DNA of 64,000 nt from positions 806,001-870,000 of the forward strand of contig NZ_KZ614149.1 of the NCBI RefSeq assembly GCF_002886255.1, read 5' to 3'. A program made the translations under genes and the position numbers. How positions within the stretch are numbered: position 1 is the first letter of the stretch; every line of letters begins with the position of its first letter. Shown here piece after piece: positions 25,937 through 34,383 of the stretch. The notes below the pieces were generated by a model. That model made no database searches. It was not told where the DNA came from and saw only the letters and a program-made list of their open reading frames with translations. This stretch comes from Alteribacillus bidgolensis. Lineage in GTDB: Bacteria > Bacillota > Bacilli > Bacillales > Marinococcaceae.

Positions 25937-26788
25937 TTAAATAAAAGGATTATGGAGTGAATGTAAATAAAAGATATACCGGTCTAGTGAGATCGAATTT
26001 TCATTGTGCTGAATAATGACATACATCCATTTTCGTCTAACATAGTCCGGTCGCTGCATGGTTATATTAGCTAAATGGAAAAAGTCTGGTCTGGCAACTA
26101 TACTTGATAGGTACGCGGATCTGGTAGCGTTTGGTTTTCTTAAATCATTTAAAATCTCAACCATTTCACTAGCGGTCGTAATGCCTATGCCGTGTCCAAA
26201 ATACAGACCGTTATCCAGAACAACGGCATTTTCCCCGCGCCACTGCGACATGTGCGGATGATAGTCGGGATTTTCAAAATATACAACGTCTCCAGGAATA
26301 AAGTAATTGGTATTTCTCGTGGTTAAACCTAAATCAGGGTCAAAATTCCAACTGTACAATTGAATATTTTGAAAAAGGCGATTGAATGCATTCTCTCCAA
26401 TAACGCGTAATACAGCATAGTAATAAATAATAATCATAGCAGTTGCACATTCAAATCCGTAAAAAGAGCTGTTAGTAAAGATATCGCGAATAGCATCTGA
26501 TGGCCTTGTGCCAGGTAATAATTCGATAGAACCAATATTAGTTACAAACCAGTACTGCGGGTTTGCTCGAGTCATAGAAAAAATTTCAAATTCCACATTA
26601 CTGTCATGTAAAGCTCTTGCACTTGCAATGATATTTTTTCGCAGTTTTACTTCAAATGACAATACATTCATGGAAGGAAAGGAATAGATGAATGAATCAT
26701 CCATTAATGCTTGAACAATTCTATTTTCTATACTTCCTGAGGGCCAAAGGTTCGTCTGGTAAAAAGCCGTCCCCGCCACTTGAATCAT
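25937..26788 (-). CDS. tgl: spore coat protein-glutamine gamma-glutamyltransferase
   Basis: 283 residues, close to the 245-280 of Bacillus Tgl. The active cysteine lies in FYGFECATAMII (Cys114), followed by a YNxxF-like NRLFQNIQLYSW region and the GDVVYFENPDYHPHMSQWRGEN segment with catalytic histidine candidates. Tgl cross-links coat proteins such as GerQ in the mother cell. ATG 26788 follows AGAAAGAGGT. Nearby sspP fits a spore role. No break seen. Confidence 0.92.
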   Translation of the reverse strand: MIQVAGTAFYQTNLWPSGSIENRIVQALMDDSFIYSFPSMNVLSFEVKLRKNIIASARALHDSNVEFEIFSMTRANPQYWFVTNIGSIELLPGTRPSDAIRDIFTNSSFYGFECATAMIIIYYYAVLRVIGENAFNRLFQNIQLYSWNFDPDLGLTTRNTNYFIPGDVVYFENPDYHPHMSQWRGENAVVLDNGLYFGHGIGITTASEMVEILNDLRKPNATRSAYLSSIVARPDFFHLANITMQRPDYVRRKWMYVIIQHNENSISLDRYIFYLHSLHNPFI

Positions 26789-26845
26789 AAAATACCTCTT
26801 TCTGAGATTAGATATTTATTGTAGCGTATTTTCAAACGGAGGCTT

Positions 26846-27337
26846 TTATGCGTCATTTTTAATACAGACAACAGAAAGGCGATCGGATTTTAAAAAATCC
26901 GCTGGTGCAATATCTCCTGGACTGCGGTGAGGAAATAAGTTAATTCCTGCCCTGTAATAAGAATGATCAATCACTTCACTACATATAAATCTTTCTTTTA
27001 AACTTAAAGTATGGGGAAGATCTACTTTAATAACATATTTCAATATCATGCCAAGTATCCTAAGGTAATCATAAGAACTGCCTTTCTTTTTAATGCTAAA
27101 TAAATGATATTATTGAATTGTTCCTCTGTAGCATCTTTTACGCGTAATAGGGTAAATTCACGTTTATAATTGATGTGATGTATATTTACTACTTTAAAAA
27201 AATTGTGTCAATCATTTCTGTTTCATCCATTGCTGAGTATATGGAGATTTTGTAGCCCAAGAAACAAGTTTACTTGGCAGCGTGTTCTTTTTTTTATAGA
27301 GTAATATGTCTCCCTTTTGCACGCGCACCTGTTCCAT
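26846..27337 (-). pseudogene. YiiX/YebB-like NlpC/P60-type cysteine hydrolase, frameshifted
   Basis: Reading from 27337 down, frame one gives VQKGDILLYKK and SKLVSWATKSPYT and then stops. A second frame gives AMDETEMIDT, a third INYKREFTLLRVKDATEEQF, and the last, ending at 26846, gives GMILKYVIKVDLPH and RFICSEVIDHSYYRAG. Put together this is the permuted papain-like fold (GDILLF start, catalytic His in the YTHSA motif, CSE near the end). Three or more indels have broken it, one of them at the expected catalytic histidine. Confidence 0.75.
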
Positions 27338-27395
27338 ATGTCACCCAAATTCCTTTCATGCTTGTCTGCTACTAGGATGTCCATTTCGATTAATA

Positions 27396-28310
27396 TTAAA
27401 AAGATGGATGTTTTCGCGTTTTCTTATGTTCTTCAAAGTCCCAGTTTGATAAAAACTTTTTTGCTGAGACGTATCCGGATTGATAAAGGAATGTAATATC
27501 TTCATCTGTAAGGTCAAAATCTGTAGAAGTAATATTTCCTGTTGGGATTTGTATTGTGCGTTCTTTGGTTTCCTCATTGATATACCTTAAATCATGTGCT
27601 TGCATCATTGTCTTAAATATATTTTTAAAAAGATGGATAGGGGTAGGAATAACAGAACCGATATTTATTTCTTCTTTTACAAAACGAAAACCAAACGTAG
27701 GAAAACGAGGATTGGGAACATCAAAAATCCATATAGGAAAATTACTAAGCAGTCCGCCATCTAAAATATATGATTTATGATCATCTTTTGTTTTCCAAAT
27801 AACCGGCCGGAAGAAAAAAGGCATAGAAGCACTCATCATAACGGCAGTTGATATTTTTAAATCATTTGGAGTCATATTATATCGTACTAAATCATCAGGC
27901 AATATGAGCATCTGCCCGTTTGAAATATCGGAGGCAATTATTTTTAATTTGTCTTCTGGAAGATCTGCAAAGGTGTGGACGCCTTTTTTTGCGAGCAGGG
28001 TATCCATCCAGTTTTCTAAATAGTCATTTTTATAAATTCCTAAGTGAAAGGTTAATTCTAAAAAGCTCCCTATAAGAGGAATGTGATGGAAGAAAGTTCT
28101 GCCCCGAAACTTCGAATAATCCATCTTTTTTAGCAATTCTTGCATTTCACAGCTTTTATAACCGCTAGCTAATAGGGCAGCAATGGCAGCTCCTGCTGAT
28201 GTGCCAGCTAGCCGCTGCCAATCTATATTGCATTCTTCCATAGCGTGAATAGCCCCTGTAAAAGCAATTCCGCGAACCCCGCCGCCTTCGAATACTGCAT
28301 CTGCTTTCAA
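27396..28310 (-). CDS. patatin-like phospholipase family protein
   Basis: 304 residues. TTG 28310 is chosen because GAGGTGGG lies just upstream and family members start MKADAVFEGGGVRG. The oxyanion glycine-rich motif GGGVRG is at 9-14, the nucleophile in GTSAG (Ser38) and the catalytic Asp in LDGGLLSNFP (about 184). It is a predicted serine lipase or acylhydrolase without a signal peptide. It appears monocistronic. The substrate is not predictable. Confidence 0.87.
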   Translation of the reverse strand: MKADAVFEGGGVRGIAFTGAIHAMEECNIDWQRLAGTSAGAAIAALLASGYKSCEMQELLKKMDYSKFRGRTFFHHIPLIGSFLELTFHLGIYKNDYLENWMDTLLAKKGVHTFADLPEDKLKIIASDISNGQMLILPDDLVRYNMTPNDLKISTAVMMSASMPFFFRPVIWKTKDDHKSYILDGGLLSNFPIWIFDVPNPRFPTFGFRFVKEEINIGSVIPTPIHLFKNIFKTMMQAHDLRYINEETKERTIQIPTGNITSTDFDLTDEDITFLYQSGYVSAKKFLSNWDFEEHKKTRKHPSF

Positions 28311-28401
28311 AATAACCCACCTCACGATACCGGTTGAGTGTTTCCTTTCCTATATTCTGTTTTTGAAAGGAGATTCCTTTGTTCATTCTTTTTCTTAAAA
28401 C

Positions 28402-28489
28402 TTTAGGAAATTTGTTAATCGATCAAAGTATAATAAAAACTACGGTGTTTCCGCCATTTCTACTGGGCGGTAAGCCAAGTTTTTCTAAT
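28402..28489 (+). repeat. dispersed ~90-bp repeat, copy 3
   Basis: TTAGGAAATTTGTTAATC, GATCAAAGTATAA, ACTACGG, CCGCC, then CTGGGCGGTAAGCCAAG and TTTTTCTAAT. The inner hairpin has one mismatch, but CCGCC/GGCGG is kept. On the minus strand its last bases give the TAG stop codon of the channel gene. Confidence 0.8.
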
Positions 28490-28877
28490 CCAAACTGTTG
28501 ATTGCTTTCATAAAATAGGAAGCCGGAAGCAATAAACCTATCGCAGCTTCAAGAAGAGAAAAGAACCTGGCGCTTCCAACAGGCACAAGGTCTCCATACC
28601 CAACCGATAAAATAGTAACACCACTGAAGTACAACAAATTAAGAAAAGAATCATCTGCAGGCTTTCCTGTAGGATCATTTACTTTTAAGACAACTGTTTC
28701 TAAAGATAATAAATAATAAAGGATCGCAAAACCAAAAGTGATACTAAAAAGCACAAAAAACAATTGACAAAAAAGAGCAGGCCTTACATAACTTTGTTTG
28801 TATGATTTGTTGGTGAAAAAATATATGAGATTTAAAAGAAGAAATAATATAGTTATTCCGATAAGTACAGCAGACAG
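28485..28877 (-). CDS. small two-pore-helix potassium channel protein, non-AUG start
   Basis: About 130 residues: an N-terminal hydrophobic helix, a second helix (SITFGFAILYYLLSL), a pore loop with the filter TILSVGYGDLVP and a last helix. No ATG, GTG or TTG exists between the upstream stop and TTG 28763, which lies inside the second helix. A near-perfect AAAGGAGG (28887-28894) is followed by ATT ATT ATT CTG in frame, so translation probably starts at ATT 28880 or CTG 28877. The stop TAG is provided by repeat copy 3. Confidence 0.7.
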   Translation of the reverse strand: MSAVLIGITILFLLLNLIYFFTNKSYKQSYVRPALFCQLFFVLFSITFGFAILYYLLSLETVVLKVNDPTGKPADDSFLNLLYFSGVTILSVGYGDLVPVGSARFFSLLEAAIGLLLPASYFMKAINSLD

Positions 28878-28961
28878 AATAATAATCCTCCTTTCTATGG
28901 AATAATTTTCTGTTTACCCGATTTGCTGCAAAATAAAAAGTTTATTTTATCGTAAAATTCA

Positions 28962-29003
28962 TTGACATGTAACCTGAAGGTTTCGTAAAATTAATGCGAA
29001 ACC
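28962..29003 (+). promoter_or_regulatory. promoter and palindromic operator of the SRPBCC-ArsR operon
   Basis: TTGACA (28962-28967) and TAAAAT (28986-28991) are 18 bases apart. A palindrome GGTTTCG (28979-28985) / CGAAACC (28997-29003) brackets the -10 box, and TAACCTGA occurs on both sides. The natural binder is the ArsR-type protein encoded by the second gene of the operon. Confidence 0.6.
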
Positions 29004-29039
29004 ATATAGTTACATATAACCTGACAGGAGGAATTTGTT

Positions 29040-29477
29040 ATGAGTAAACATACATCAGGGACTCCTGATATTTGTAAAACGACGGTATTTCATGCGGACA
29101 TCGAAAAAGTATGGGAGGCAGCAGCAACACCAAAAGGTATAGAGGCTTGGTTTATGCCGAATAATTTCACCCCGCAAGCAGGGGAAGAATTTACGCTTCA
29201 TACTCCTTTTGGACCTACGCCTTGTAAAGTTTTAGAGTTTGATGCCCCTTATAAGCTGGTTTTTGCGTGGGGAGAAGATGGTTGGATCGTTTCTTTTGAA
29301 TTAAAAGATTTAGGAGATAAAACGGAATTTACTTTAGTTCATTCAGGATGGGGAGAGCCAGAAGATATAGTACCTGGTCCAGGACCGGATCAAACTAATG
29401 AAGAGATAAGAAATCGAATGAACAATGGCTGGGACTCTTTAGTACATGAAAAACTTCGAAAAGTAGTGGAAGAATAA
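29040..29477 (+). CDS. SRPBCC (AHSA1-like) domain protein
   Basis: 145 residues. The pattern FHADIEKVWEAAATPKGIEAW at the start and a conserved C-terminal helix are those of the Aha1-type SRPBCC proteins (YndB/YdjC-like) that are often paired with ArsR regulators. AGGAGG precedes ATG 29040. The end overlaps the regulator start (TAATG), so both are co-translated. The ligand is not known. Confidence 0.83.
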   Translation: MSKHTSGTPDICKTTVFHADIEKVWEAAATPKGIEAWFMPNNFTPQAGEEFTLHTPFGPTPCKVLEFDAPYKLVFAWGEDGWIVSFELKDLGDKTEFTLVHSGWGEPEDIVPGPGPDQTNEEIRNRMNNGWDSLVHEKLRKVVEE

Positions 29478-29815
29478 TGGGAGCTCAAGAGAAACCAGAT
29501 ATATTTCAAGCCATTGCGGATCCTTCGCGGCGAAAAATGCTTACGTTATTAGCAGAGCGTGAGATGCCGGTAACAAAGTTGAGTCAACATTTCCCAATGA
29601 GCCGTACTGCTGTTTCAAAACATTTGCGAATTCTATCCGATGCGAAGCTGGTCAGCATCGAGAAGTCCGGACGTGAAAAGCGTTACAAACTGCAGCCAAA
29701 TTCTCTTATAGAACTGAAAGAATGGCTTTCCTTTTTTGAGCAGTTTTGGGATAACAAATTGGTTATGTTGAAGCATTACGTAGAAAACAATGATTCTAAT
29801 AAAGACAAGGAATAG
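29477..29815 (+). CDS. ArsR-family transcriptional regulator
   Basis: 112 residues with a winged helix: FQAIADPSRRKMLTLLAERE, then VTKLSQHFPMSRTAVSKHLR as the recognition region, and a wing with SGREKRYKL. No metal-binding cysteine cluster is seen, so it belongs to the SRPBCC-linked group rather than to metal sensors. It is coupled to the upstream gene and probably represses its own operon through the palindrome at 28979. Confidence 0.85.
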   Translation: MGAQEKPDIFQAIADPSRRKMLTLLAEREMPVTKLSQHFPMSRTAVSKHLRILSDAKLVSIEKSGREKRYKLQPNSLIELKEWLSFFEQFWDNKLVMLKHYVENNDSNKDKE

Positions 29816-29879
29816 AGTAAATCTTCCATCTAAATGAATAAAGAAGGGATGCTCTTTTTCCTTTTATGAGTGGAAAAAA

Positions 29880-29961
29880 TTGACAAAACACTCCGATTAC
29901 CCTTATGGTAGTAGTTGATAGCTCATTGCTATCATCTGCTATCAAAATAATAGCAGATGAT
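29880..29961 (+). promoter_or_regulatory. promoter with two nested inverted repeats before the RHH gene
   Basis: TTGACA (29880) and TATGGT (29904) form a sigma-A-like promoter. Near the expected start point lie TGATAGC/GCTATCA (29916-29934, 5-base gap) and a longer repeat ATCATCTGCTAT/ATAGCAGATGAT (29931-29961, 7-base gap). The two share bases. Repeated TGATAGC-like half sites suit a ribbon-helix-helix repressor. Confidence 0.6.
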
Positions 29962-29980
29962 ATTACAGGAGGCTGATTTG

Positions 29981-30181
29981 ATGAATTCAGAAAGCGCAAA
30001 GGTCCAGCTCAATGTCCGTGTCCGTAAAGAAACGGCTCAGTTACTAGAGGAAGTTGTAGAATACTATCAGGAAAATACGAAATATGGAAAGGTACATAAG
30101 GGAGAAGTTTTAACAGATATCATCGAAAAATCTCATAAAATTATGGAAAAGCAAAAATTGATGACAAGACGGAAATACTAA
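29981..30181 (+). CDS. small ribbon-helix-helix-like protein
   Basis: 66 residues: AKVQLNVRVRKETAQLLEEV (strand then helix) followed by a second helix after YGKVHKGEVLTDIIEKSH. This is the MetJ/Arc layout, with the strand VQLNVRV expected to lie in the DNA major groove. AGGAGG lies 13 bases upstream of ATG 29981. No toxin gene follows, so it is not an obvious antitoxin. The palindromes upstream suggest self-regulation. Confidence 0.65.
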   Translation: MNSESAKVQLNVRVRKETAQLLEEVVEYYQENTKYGKVHKGEVLTDIIEKSHKIMEKQKLMTRRKY

Positions 30182-30204
30182 CAGCAGCGATATAGAAGCT
30201 GAAT

Positions 30205-30238
30205 GAGGGAGGAATCAAGTTCCTATAGTTCCTCCCTT
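30205..30238. terminator. hairpin between the RHH gene and the TauE gene
   Basis: GAGGGAGGAA pairs with TTCCTCCCTT around a 14-base loop in the gap between convergent genes. No T-run follows on the plus strand. Confidence 0.4.
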
Positions 30239-30286
30239 CCAGCGGGAAGATCATTTTAAAACCTTCTCTAAGGAAAGTTGTTCGTT

Positions 30287-31036
30287 TTATGCTAGAAGCA
30301 GGCGGAATCCGCCAAACACGGCTAATAATAAGATGATAATATTAAATTGTTTTTGAGGAATCAAAGGCAGGAATTTTATACCTAAATAGGTCCCCCCAAA
30401 GATAGCCGGGATAACCCAGGCGTTAAAAGATACTGTTTCCCATGTAATTAATCCTAAGCCAATATACATTGGCACTTTAATGAGATTAACAGAGAGGAAA
30501 AACCATGCCCCTGTCCCGATAAATTCTTTTTTAGGAAGGGCGATTGCTAGTAAAAATATGGCCATGATCGGTCCGGCAGCATTACCAACCATTGTAGTGA
30601 AACCAGCTAACGTACCCATTATTCCTACAAACCATTTTGATTGAGGAATGGCATCAAGCCACTTTGAACCCCAGCGCTCTCTTAATATTTGAAGGGCTAA
30701 CATTATTAATATGATTACCCCTAAAATGATCTCAATCGGCCTGCTTGACACAATAAAATATAATAAAATGAACCCGCTGAACAATCCTCCTAATACCCAG
30801 GGAAGTAAAGAAAACAAGGTTTTCCAATTAACACTTCGTCTATAATATGTAACAGCAACGATATCTGCTGTAATTAACATCGGCAAAACGATGCCTATCG
30901 ATTCTCGTGCGGGAAAAATAGAAGCCATAACAGCAACAACCAAGATGCCAAGCGTAGGCAAACCAGTTTTAGAAATACCAATTAAAATGGCACATAATAC
31001 GACGAGGACTATATCTAACGTAGTCAAATCAAACAT
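30287..31036 (-). CDS. TauE/SafE-family sulfite/sulfonate exporter-like permease
   Basis: 249 residues, seven to eight membrane helices. Family motifs are GISKTGLPTLGILVVAVM at the N-terminus and LAGFTTMVGNAAGPIMAIFL in the centre (about residues 140-160). Members move sulfite, sulfoacetate or other small anions. It is divergent from a LysR regulator, its likely controller. Sulfite reductase genes 4 kb away make a sulfur role plausible but not proven. Confidence 0.82.
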   Translation of the reverse strand: MFDLTTLDIVLVVLCAILIGISKTGLPTLGILVVAVMASIFPARESIGIVLPMLITADIVAVTYYRRSVNWKTLFSLLPWVLGGLFSGFILLYFIVSSRPIEIILGVIILIMLALQILRERWGSKWLDAIPQSKWFVGIMGTLAGFTTMVGNAAGPIMAIFLLAIALPKKEFIGTGAWFFLSVNLIKVPMYIGLGLITWETVSFNAWVIPAIFGGTYLGIKFLPLIPQKQFNIIILLLAVFGGFRLLLA

Positions 31037-31216
31037 ACTTTTTATTCACCTCCCTTAAATTAGTAACATTTCTCATTTTAATAGAATATAAAGAAAACTC
31101 AATTAAAATGTTTTTAAAACTGCATTTATTTGTTGAAACGTAGACTTTATCATGTGCTGCGTTATAATGATGAAAGAAATTATCGTCTTAAGAACGGGCT
31201 AGGGCAGGTGAAAACA

Positions 31217-32098
31217 ATGGATATCAAACAACTTCAATATTTTATTGAAATAAATCGGTTCAACAGCTTTAGTAAAGCAGCTGAGCATTTATATGTGACA
31301 CAACCAACTATTAGTAAAATGATTAAAAATTTAGAGAAAGAGTTCAATGTGAGTTTATTTGACCGCTCGAAAAAACGGGTAGTGCTAACCGATGCAGGTA
31401 AAATTATTTTGGAGCAAGCTCAAGTAATTCTTAACGCATTTAAGGATTTAGAAAATCAATTAGAAAACCTGTCGGGGCTAAAACAAGGGCATATTCGGAT
31501 CGGCTTGCCTCCCATGGTCGGTTCTAGCTTTTTTCCAAATATCATAGGAGCATTTCGTGAATGTTATCCTGCCATCTCCATTGAATTAATGGAAAATGGA
31601 TCAAATAAAATTGCAGAAGATGTAGAAGATGGAACCCTTGATCTTGGAGTCGTCGTCTTGCCCATTAATAATGATATATTCGATTCTTTTTCCTTTGTAA
31701 CAGAAGATATTAAACTGGTCGTTCATCCATCACATGCTTTAGTTAAAAAAGAAAAGATAACATTAAAAGATTTAAAAAAAGAGCATTTTATGTTGTTGAA
31801 TAGTGATTTTGCGTTAAGAAACCGAATTATGTCTGCATGCAAGAGAGAAGAATTTCAACCGTTTATCGTTTTTGAAAGTTCGCAATGGGACTTATTAGGA
31901 AAGATGGCCGCATCTAAATTAGGGGTGACCCTTTTACCGGAGAGCATATGTGATCAATTAAAAGGGGATATTGTTACATTGCCGATTGAACATTCTGATA
32001 TGTATTGGAAACTTGCTGTCATTTGGAGAAAAGATAGTTATTTATCTCATGCTGCTAATGAGTGGCTTCGATTTGCCAAGGAAAAGCTCCATTCGTAA
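31217..32098 (+). CDS. LysR-family transcriptional regulator (CidR-like)
   Basis: 293 residues. The winged HTH is at the N-terminus (MDIKQLQYFIEINRFNSFSK, then LYVTQPTISKMIKNLEKEF), followed by a periplasmic-binding-like effector domain beginning near HIRIGLPPMVGSSF. ATG 31217 follows GGGCAGGTG and gives the standard LysR start; an upstream in-frame start at 31130 adds an unlikely extension. It is divergent from the TauE gene with a 180-base gap that should contain the operator. The ligand is unknown. Confidence 0.87.
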   Translation: MDIKQLQYFIEINRFNSFSKAAEHLYVTQPTISKMIKNLEKEFNVSLFDRSKKRVVLTDAGKIILEQAQVILNAFKDLENQLENLSGLKQGHIRIGLPPMVGSSFFPNIIGAFRECYPAISIELMENGSNKIAEDVEDGTLDLGVVVLPINNDIFDSFSFVTEDIKLVVHPSHALVKKEKITLKDLKKEHFMLLNSDFALRNRIMSACKREEFQPFIVFESSQWDLLGKMAASKLGVTLLPESICDQLKGDIVTLPIEHSDMYWKLAVIWRKDSYLSHAANEWLRFAKEKLHS

Positions 32099-32247
32099 TG
32101 TTTTTATGCCGGCCTTCATTTGTAACCGTTATCATAGACAGGAGTTATCTACTCTTATATAATAATTCCATTTTACGCATAATACGTTTCATACTAATAT
32201 AAAGACTGTAAATGAATCGTTTTTTGGTAGAAAAGGTGAATGTAAAA

Positions 32248-32766
32248 ATGGAAAGTAAGCACCCGAAAGATAGCAGAGTTGTTAACACTGATCAGGTTTT
32301 ATGCAGTGATTTAAATAATTACAATACGTTATTTGGCGGCGTCTTAATGAAAAAACTCGATGGCTGTGCCGTATTGTCAGCAAGGCGTCACTCTAGAGCA
32401 AAAGAGTGCGTTACTGCCTCAACAGATTCCATTGATTTTTTAAGTCCTATTTATCAAACAGATTCAGTTTGTATTGAATCGTTTGTTTCTTATACAGGTG
32501 AAAGTTCGATGGAAATATTTTGTAAAGTGATTGCAGAAGATATGATATCGGGAGAACGCCGTATTGCTACAACCGCTTTTTTAACATTTGTGGCTTTAAA
32601 TGAAAGGAAAAAACCTATTAAAGTACCGGGAATTTCCCCTGTCACAGAAGAAGAAAAAAAGCTGTTTGAAACTGGCCCGGAGAGGGAACAACTGCGAAAA
32701 CTAAAAAGAGAAAAAAGTAAAGAATTAGCTGGGTCCATTAGTTTGGAAAAACCATGGGAGATCTAG
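32248..32766 (+). CDS. acyl-CoA thioesterase (hotdog fold, YkhA-like)
   Basis: 172 residues. The hotdog signature NNYNTLFGGVLMKKLDGCAV is near residues 25-44, with the acidic catalytic region TASTDSIDFLSPI after it. ATG 32248 follows AAAAGGTGA; the ATG at 32212 would add 12 residues without a binding site. These enzymes hydrolyse medium to long acyl-CoA. The next small gene follows within 15 bases and may be co-transcribed. Confidence 0.85.
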   Translation: MESKHPKDSRVVNTDQVLCSDLNNYNTLFGGVLMKKLDGCAVLSARRHSRAKECVTASTDSIDFLSPIYQTDSVCIESFVSYTGESSMEIFCKVIAEDMISGERRIATTAFLTFVALNERKKPIKVPGISPVTEEEKKLFETGPEREQLRKLKREKSKELAGSISLEKPWEI

Positions 32767-32780
32767 AGGGGGAAGAAATA

Positions 32781-33146
32781 ATGATTGCATTATCAAGTTT
32801 AGAAGAATTATACTCTGGTAGAAAAAAGCTTAATAATTTAATACAGCAACAACCGGATTTGTATGAAGAATTAGTACACGTGACAAGTTTAACACGACAA
32901 TTGCACATTAAATACCGGTACTTGGGTTGTATATTAATAGAAGAAGATCCCGATATATATGCAAACCCTCACTTAAGAGCATCTGTTATCAAATTGTATA
33001 ACGATGAAGTGCGGAAATTAAAAAATCATTCTCATTTTGAGGAAATTAGAAAATTGTTTTTTCTTTCTAAAGAAATGGGGCATGAAAACCTCTGCAAGTT
33101 AATCCTTGGTCAACGTCCAGAGACTTTAAAAGGGTACTCGGGATAA
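32781..33146 (+). CDS. uncharacterised helical protein
   Basis: 121 residues starting at ATG 32781 behind GAGGGGG. Mostly helical, charged, no membrane segment, no signal peptide. Segments such as LEELYSGRKKLNNLIQQQP and EEIRKLFFLSKEMGHENLC are visible. I do not recognise the family. It lies directly after the thioesterase gene and is closed by a strong terminator, so the two may form an operon. Confidence 0.65.
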   Translation: MIALSSLEELYSGRKKLNNLIQQQPDLYEELVHVTSLTRQLHIKYRYLGCILIEEDPDIYANPHLRASVIKLYNDEVRKLKNHSHFEEIRKLFFLSKEMGHENLCKLILGQRPETLKGYSG

Positions 33147-33163
33147 AAAACGCATATGAATAA

Positions 33164-33199
33164 AAAAAGCTTGTCTCCGATAAAAAGACAAGCTTTTTT
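33164..33199 (+). terminator. Rho-independent terminator
   Basis: AAAAAGCTTGTC (33164-33175) pairs perfectly with GACAAGCTTTTT (33187-33198) around an 11-base loop, ending in T6. Confidence 0.9.
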
Positions 33200-33300
33200 A
33201 AATGGTTATAAAAGCATAAAAATTTACTATTCAACAGATATGGATAAAATAATATGCTATCCTTTAAGGATAGTGTACTTTATACAAAGGAATGGAAACG

Positions 33301-33903
33301 ATGACCTGGGATATATTAAATGTCATAGGAACAATTGCATTTGCACTTAGCGGTGTGATTGTGGCTATGGAAGAAGAATATGATTTAATGGGTGTTTATA
33401 TATTAGGGTTTGTAACGGCGTTTGGCGGAGGGGCTATTCGTAATCTTCTTATAGGTGTGCCTGTATCTGCATTGTGGGAACAAGGGGACTTATTTGTTAT
33501 TGCTTTTATAGCAATGACTATCGCATTTATTCTCCCGAAACTGTGGATTCATCATTGGGTGAAGTGGGGGGTATTGTTTGATGCGATCGGTTTAGCCTCT
33601 TTTGCTATTCAAGGAGCGATTTATGCTGCAAATATTGGGCACCCAGTTAGTGCTGCAATTGCAGCCGCCGCTTTAACAGGAACAGGCGGCGGAATGATAA
33701 GAGATGTGTTAGCAGATCGAAAACCAATGTTTTTGCGACAAGAAATTTATATCGCCTGGGCGATGCTGGCAGGTTTAATTGTTGGGATGGGGCTGGTTGA
33801 TTCTACACCTGGCTACATTCTTTTGCTTATCCTAATTGTAACACTTAGAATGCTTTCCGTTTCTTTTCATTGGCGCCTGCCGTACCGCCGAATAAATGAT
33901 TGA
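33301..33903 (+). CDS. trimeric intracellular cation channel family protein (UPF0126, YvgT-like)
   Basis: 200 residues, seven predicted helices in two repeats. The glycine-rich motifs are VTAFGGGAIRNLLIG (about residues 39-53) and LTGTGGGMIRDVLADR (about 125-140), each followed by a conserved basic or acidic pair. Such bacterial TRIC homologues form trimeric cation channels. ATG 33301 follows AAAGGAA. An ATG nine bases earlier is possible. Confidence 0.87.
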   Translation: MTWDILNVIGTIAFALSGVIVAMEEEYDLMGVYILGFVTAFGGGAIRNLLIGVPVSALWEQGDLFVIAFIAMTIAFILPKLWIHHWVKWGVLFDAIGLASFAIQGAIYAANIGHPVSAAIAAAALTGTGGGMIRDVLADRKPMFLRQEIYIAWAMLAGLIVGMGLVDSTPGYILLLILIVTLRMLSVSFHWRLPYRRIND

Positions 33904-33927
33904 CGAGTGAGTGTCTCAGTTATGTTG

Positions 33928-34383
33928 TCAATTTTCTAAGTTAGCGCTGATTAATCCAAGCAAGACTCCCAACAAAGCGCCTCCGGCTACTTCAGCCGGC
34001 TGATGGCCAAGTAGTTCGTTTAACTGGTCTTCTTGTTTTTCGTGCCTTAAACTAGGAAAATCATCTGAAATCACTTCAATATCTTCGTCAATGTCATTTA
34101 CCAGTGTCGCAATTTCGCCTGTATGACGTCTAATTCCTTGGGCGTCATACATTACGATAGCACCAAAAATGACAGCAATAGCCGTTTCAATAGACGTGGT
34201 TCCTTTATTTGCTGCAATGTAAGAAGCAAGTGAAGCTACCCCTGCTGAGTGGGAGCTGGGCATGCCGCCGGTCTGAAATACAGTCTTCCATTTCCATTTG
34301 TCTGTTTTTCTTTTATGTGTAAAAACTTTAAGACCTTGTGCGATACCAATTGCAGATAATGCCGTCACTATTCCTCGATTCAT
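33928..34383 (-). CDS. yuiD: divergent PAP2 family protein (YuiD)
   Basis: 151 residues with four to five helices. The family signature is TGGMPSSHSAGVASLASYIA (about residues 38-57), which holds the PSSH phosphatase motif, followed by VMYDAQGIRRHTGE. It is a divergent member of the acid phosphatase/vanadium peroxidase superfamily with no proven substrate. AGAGGTG lies before ATG 34383. Confidence 0.88.
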   Translation of the reverse strand: MNRGIVTALSAIGIAQGLKVFTHKRKTDKWKWKTVFQTGGMPSSHSAGVASLASYIAANKGTTSIETAIAVIFGAIVMYDAQGIRRHTGEIATLVNDIDEDIEVISDDFPSLRHEKQEDQLNELLGHQPAEVAGGALLGVLLGLISANLEN

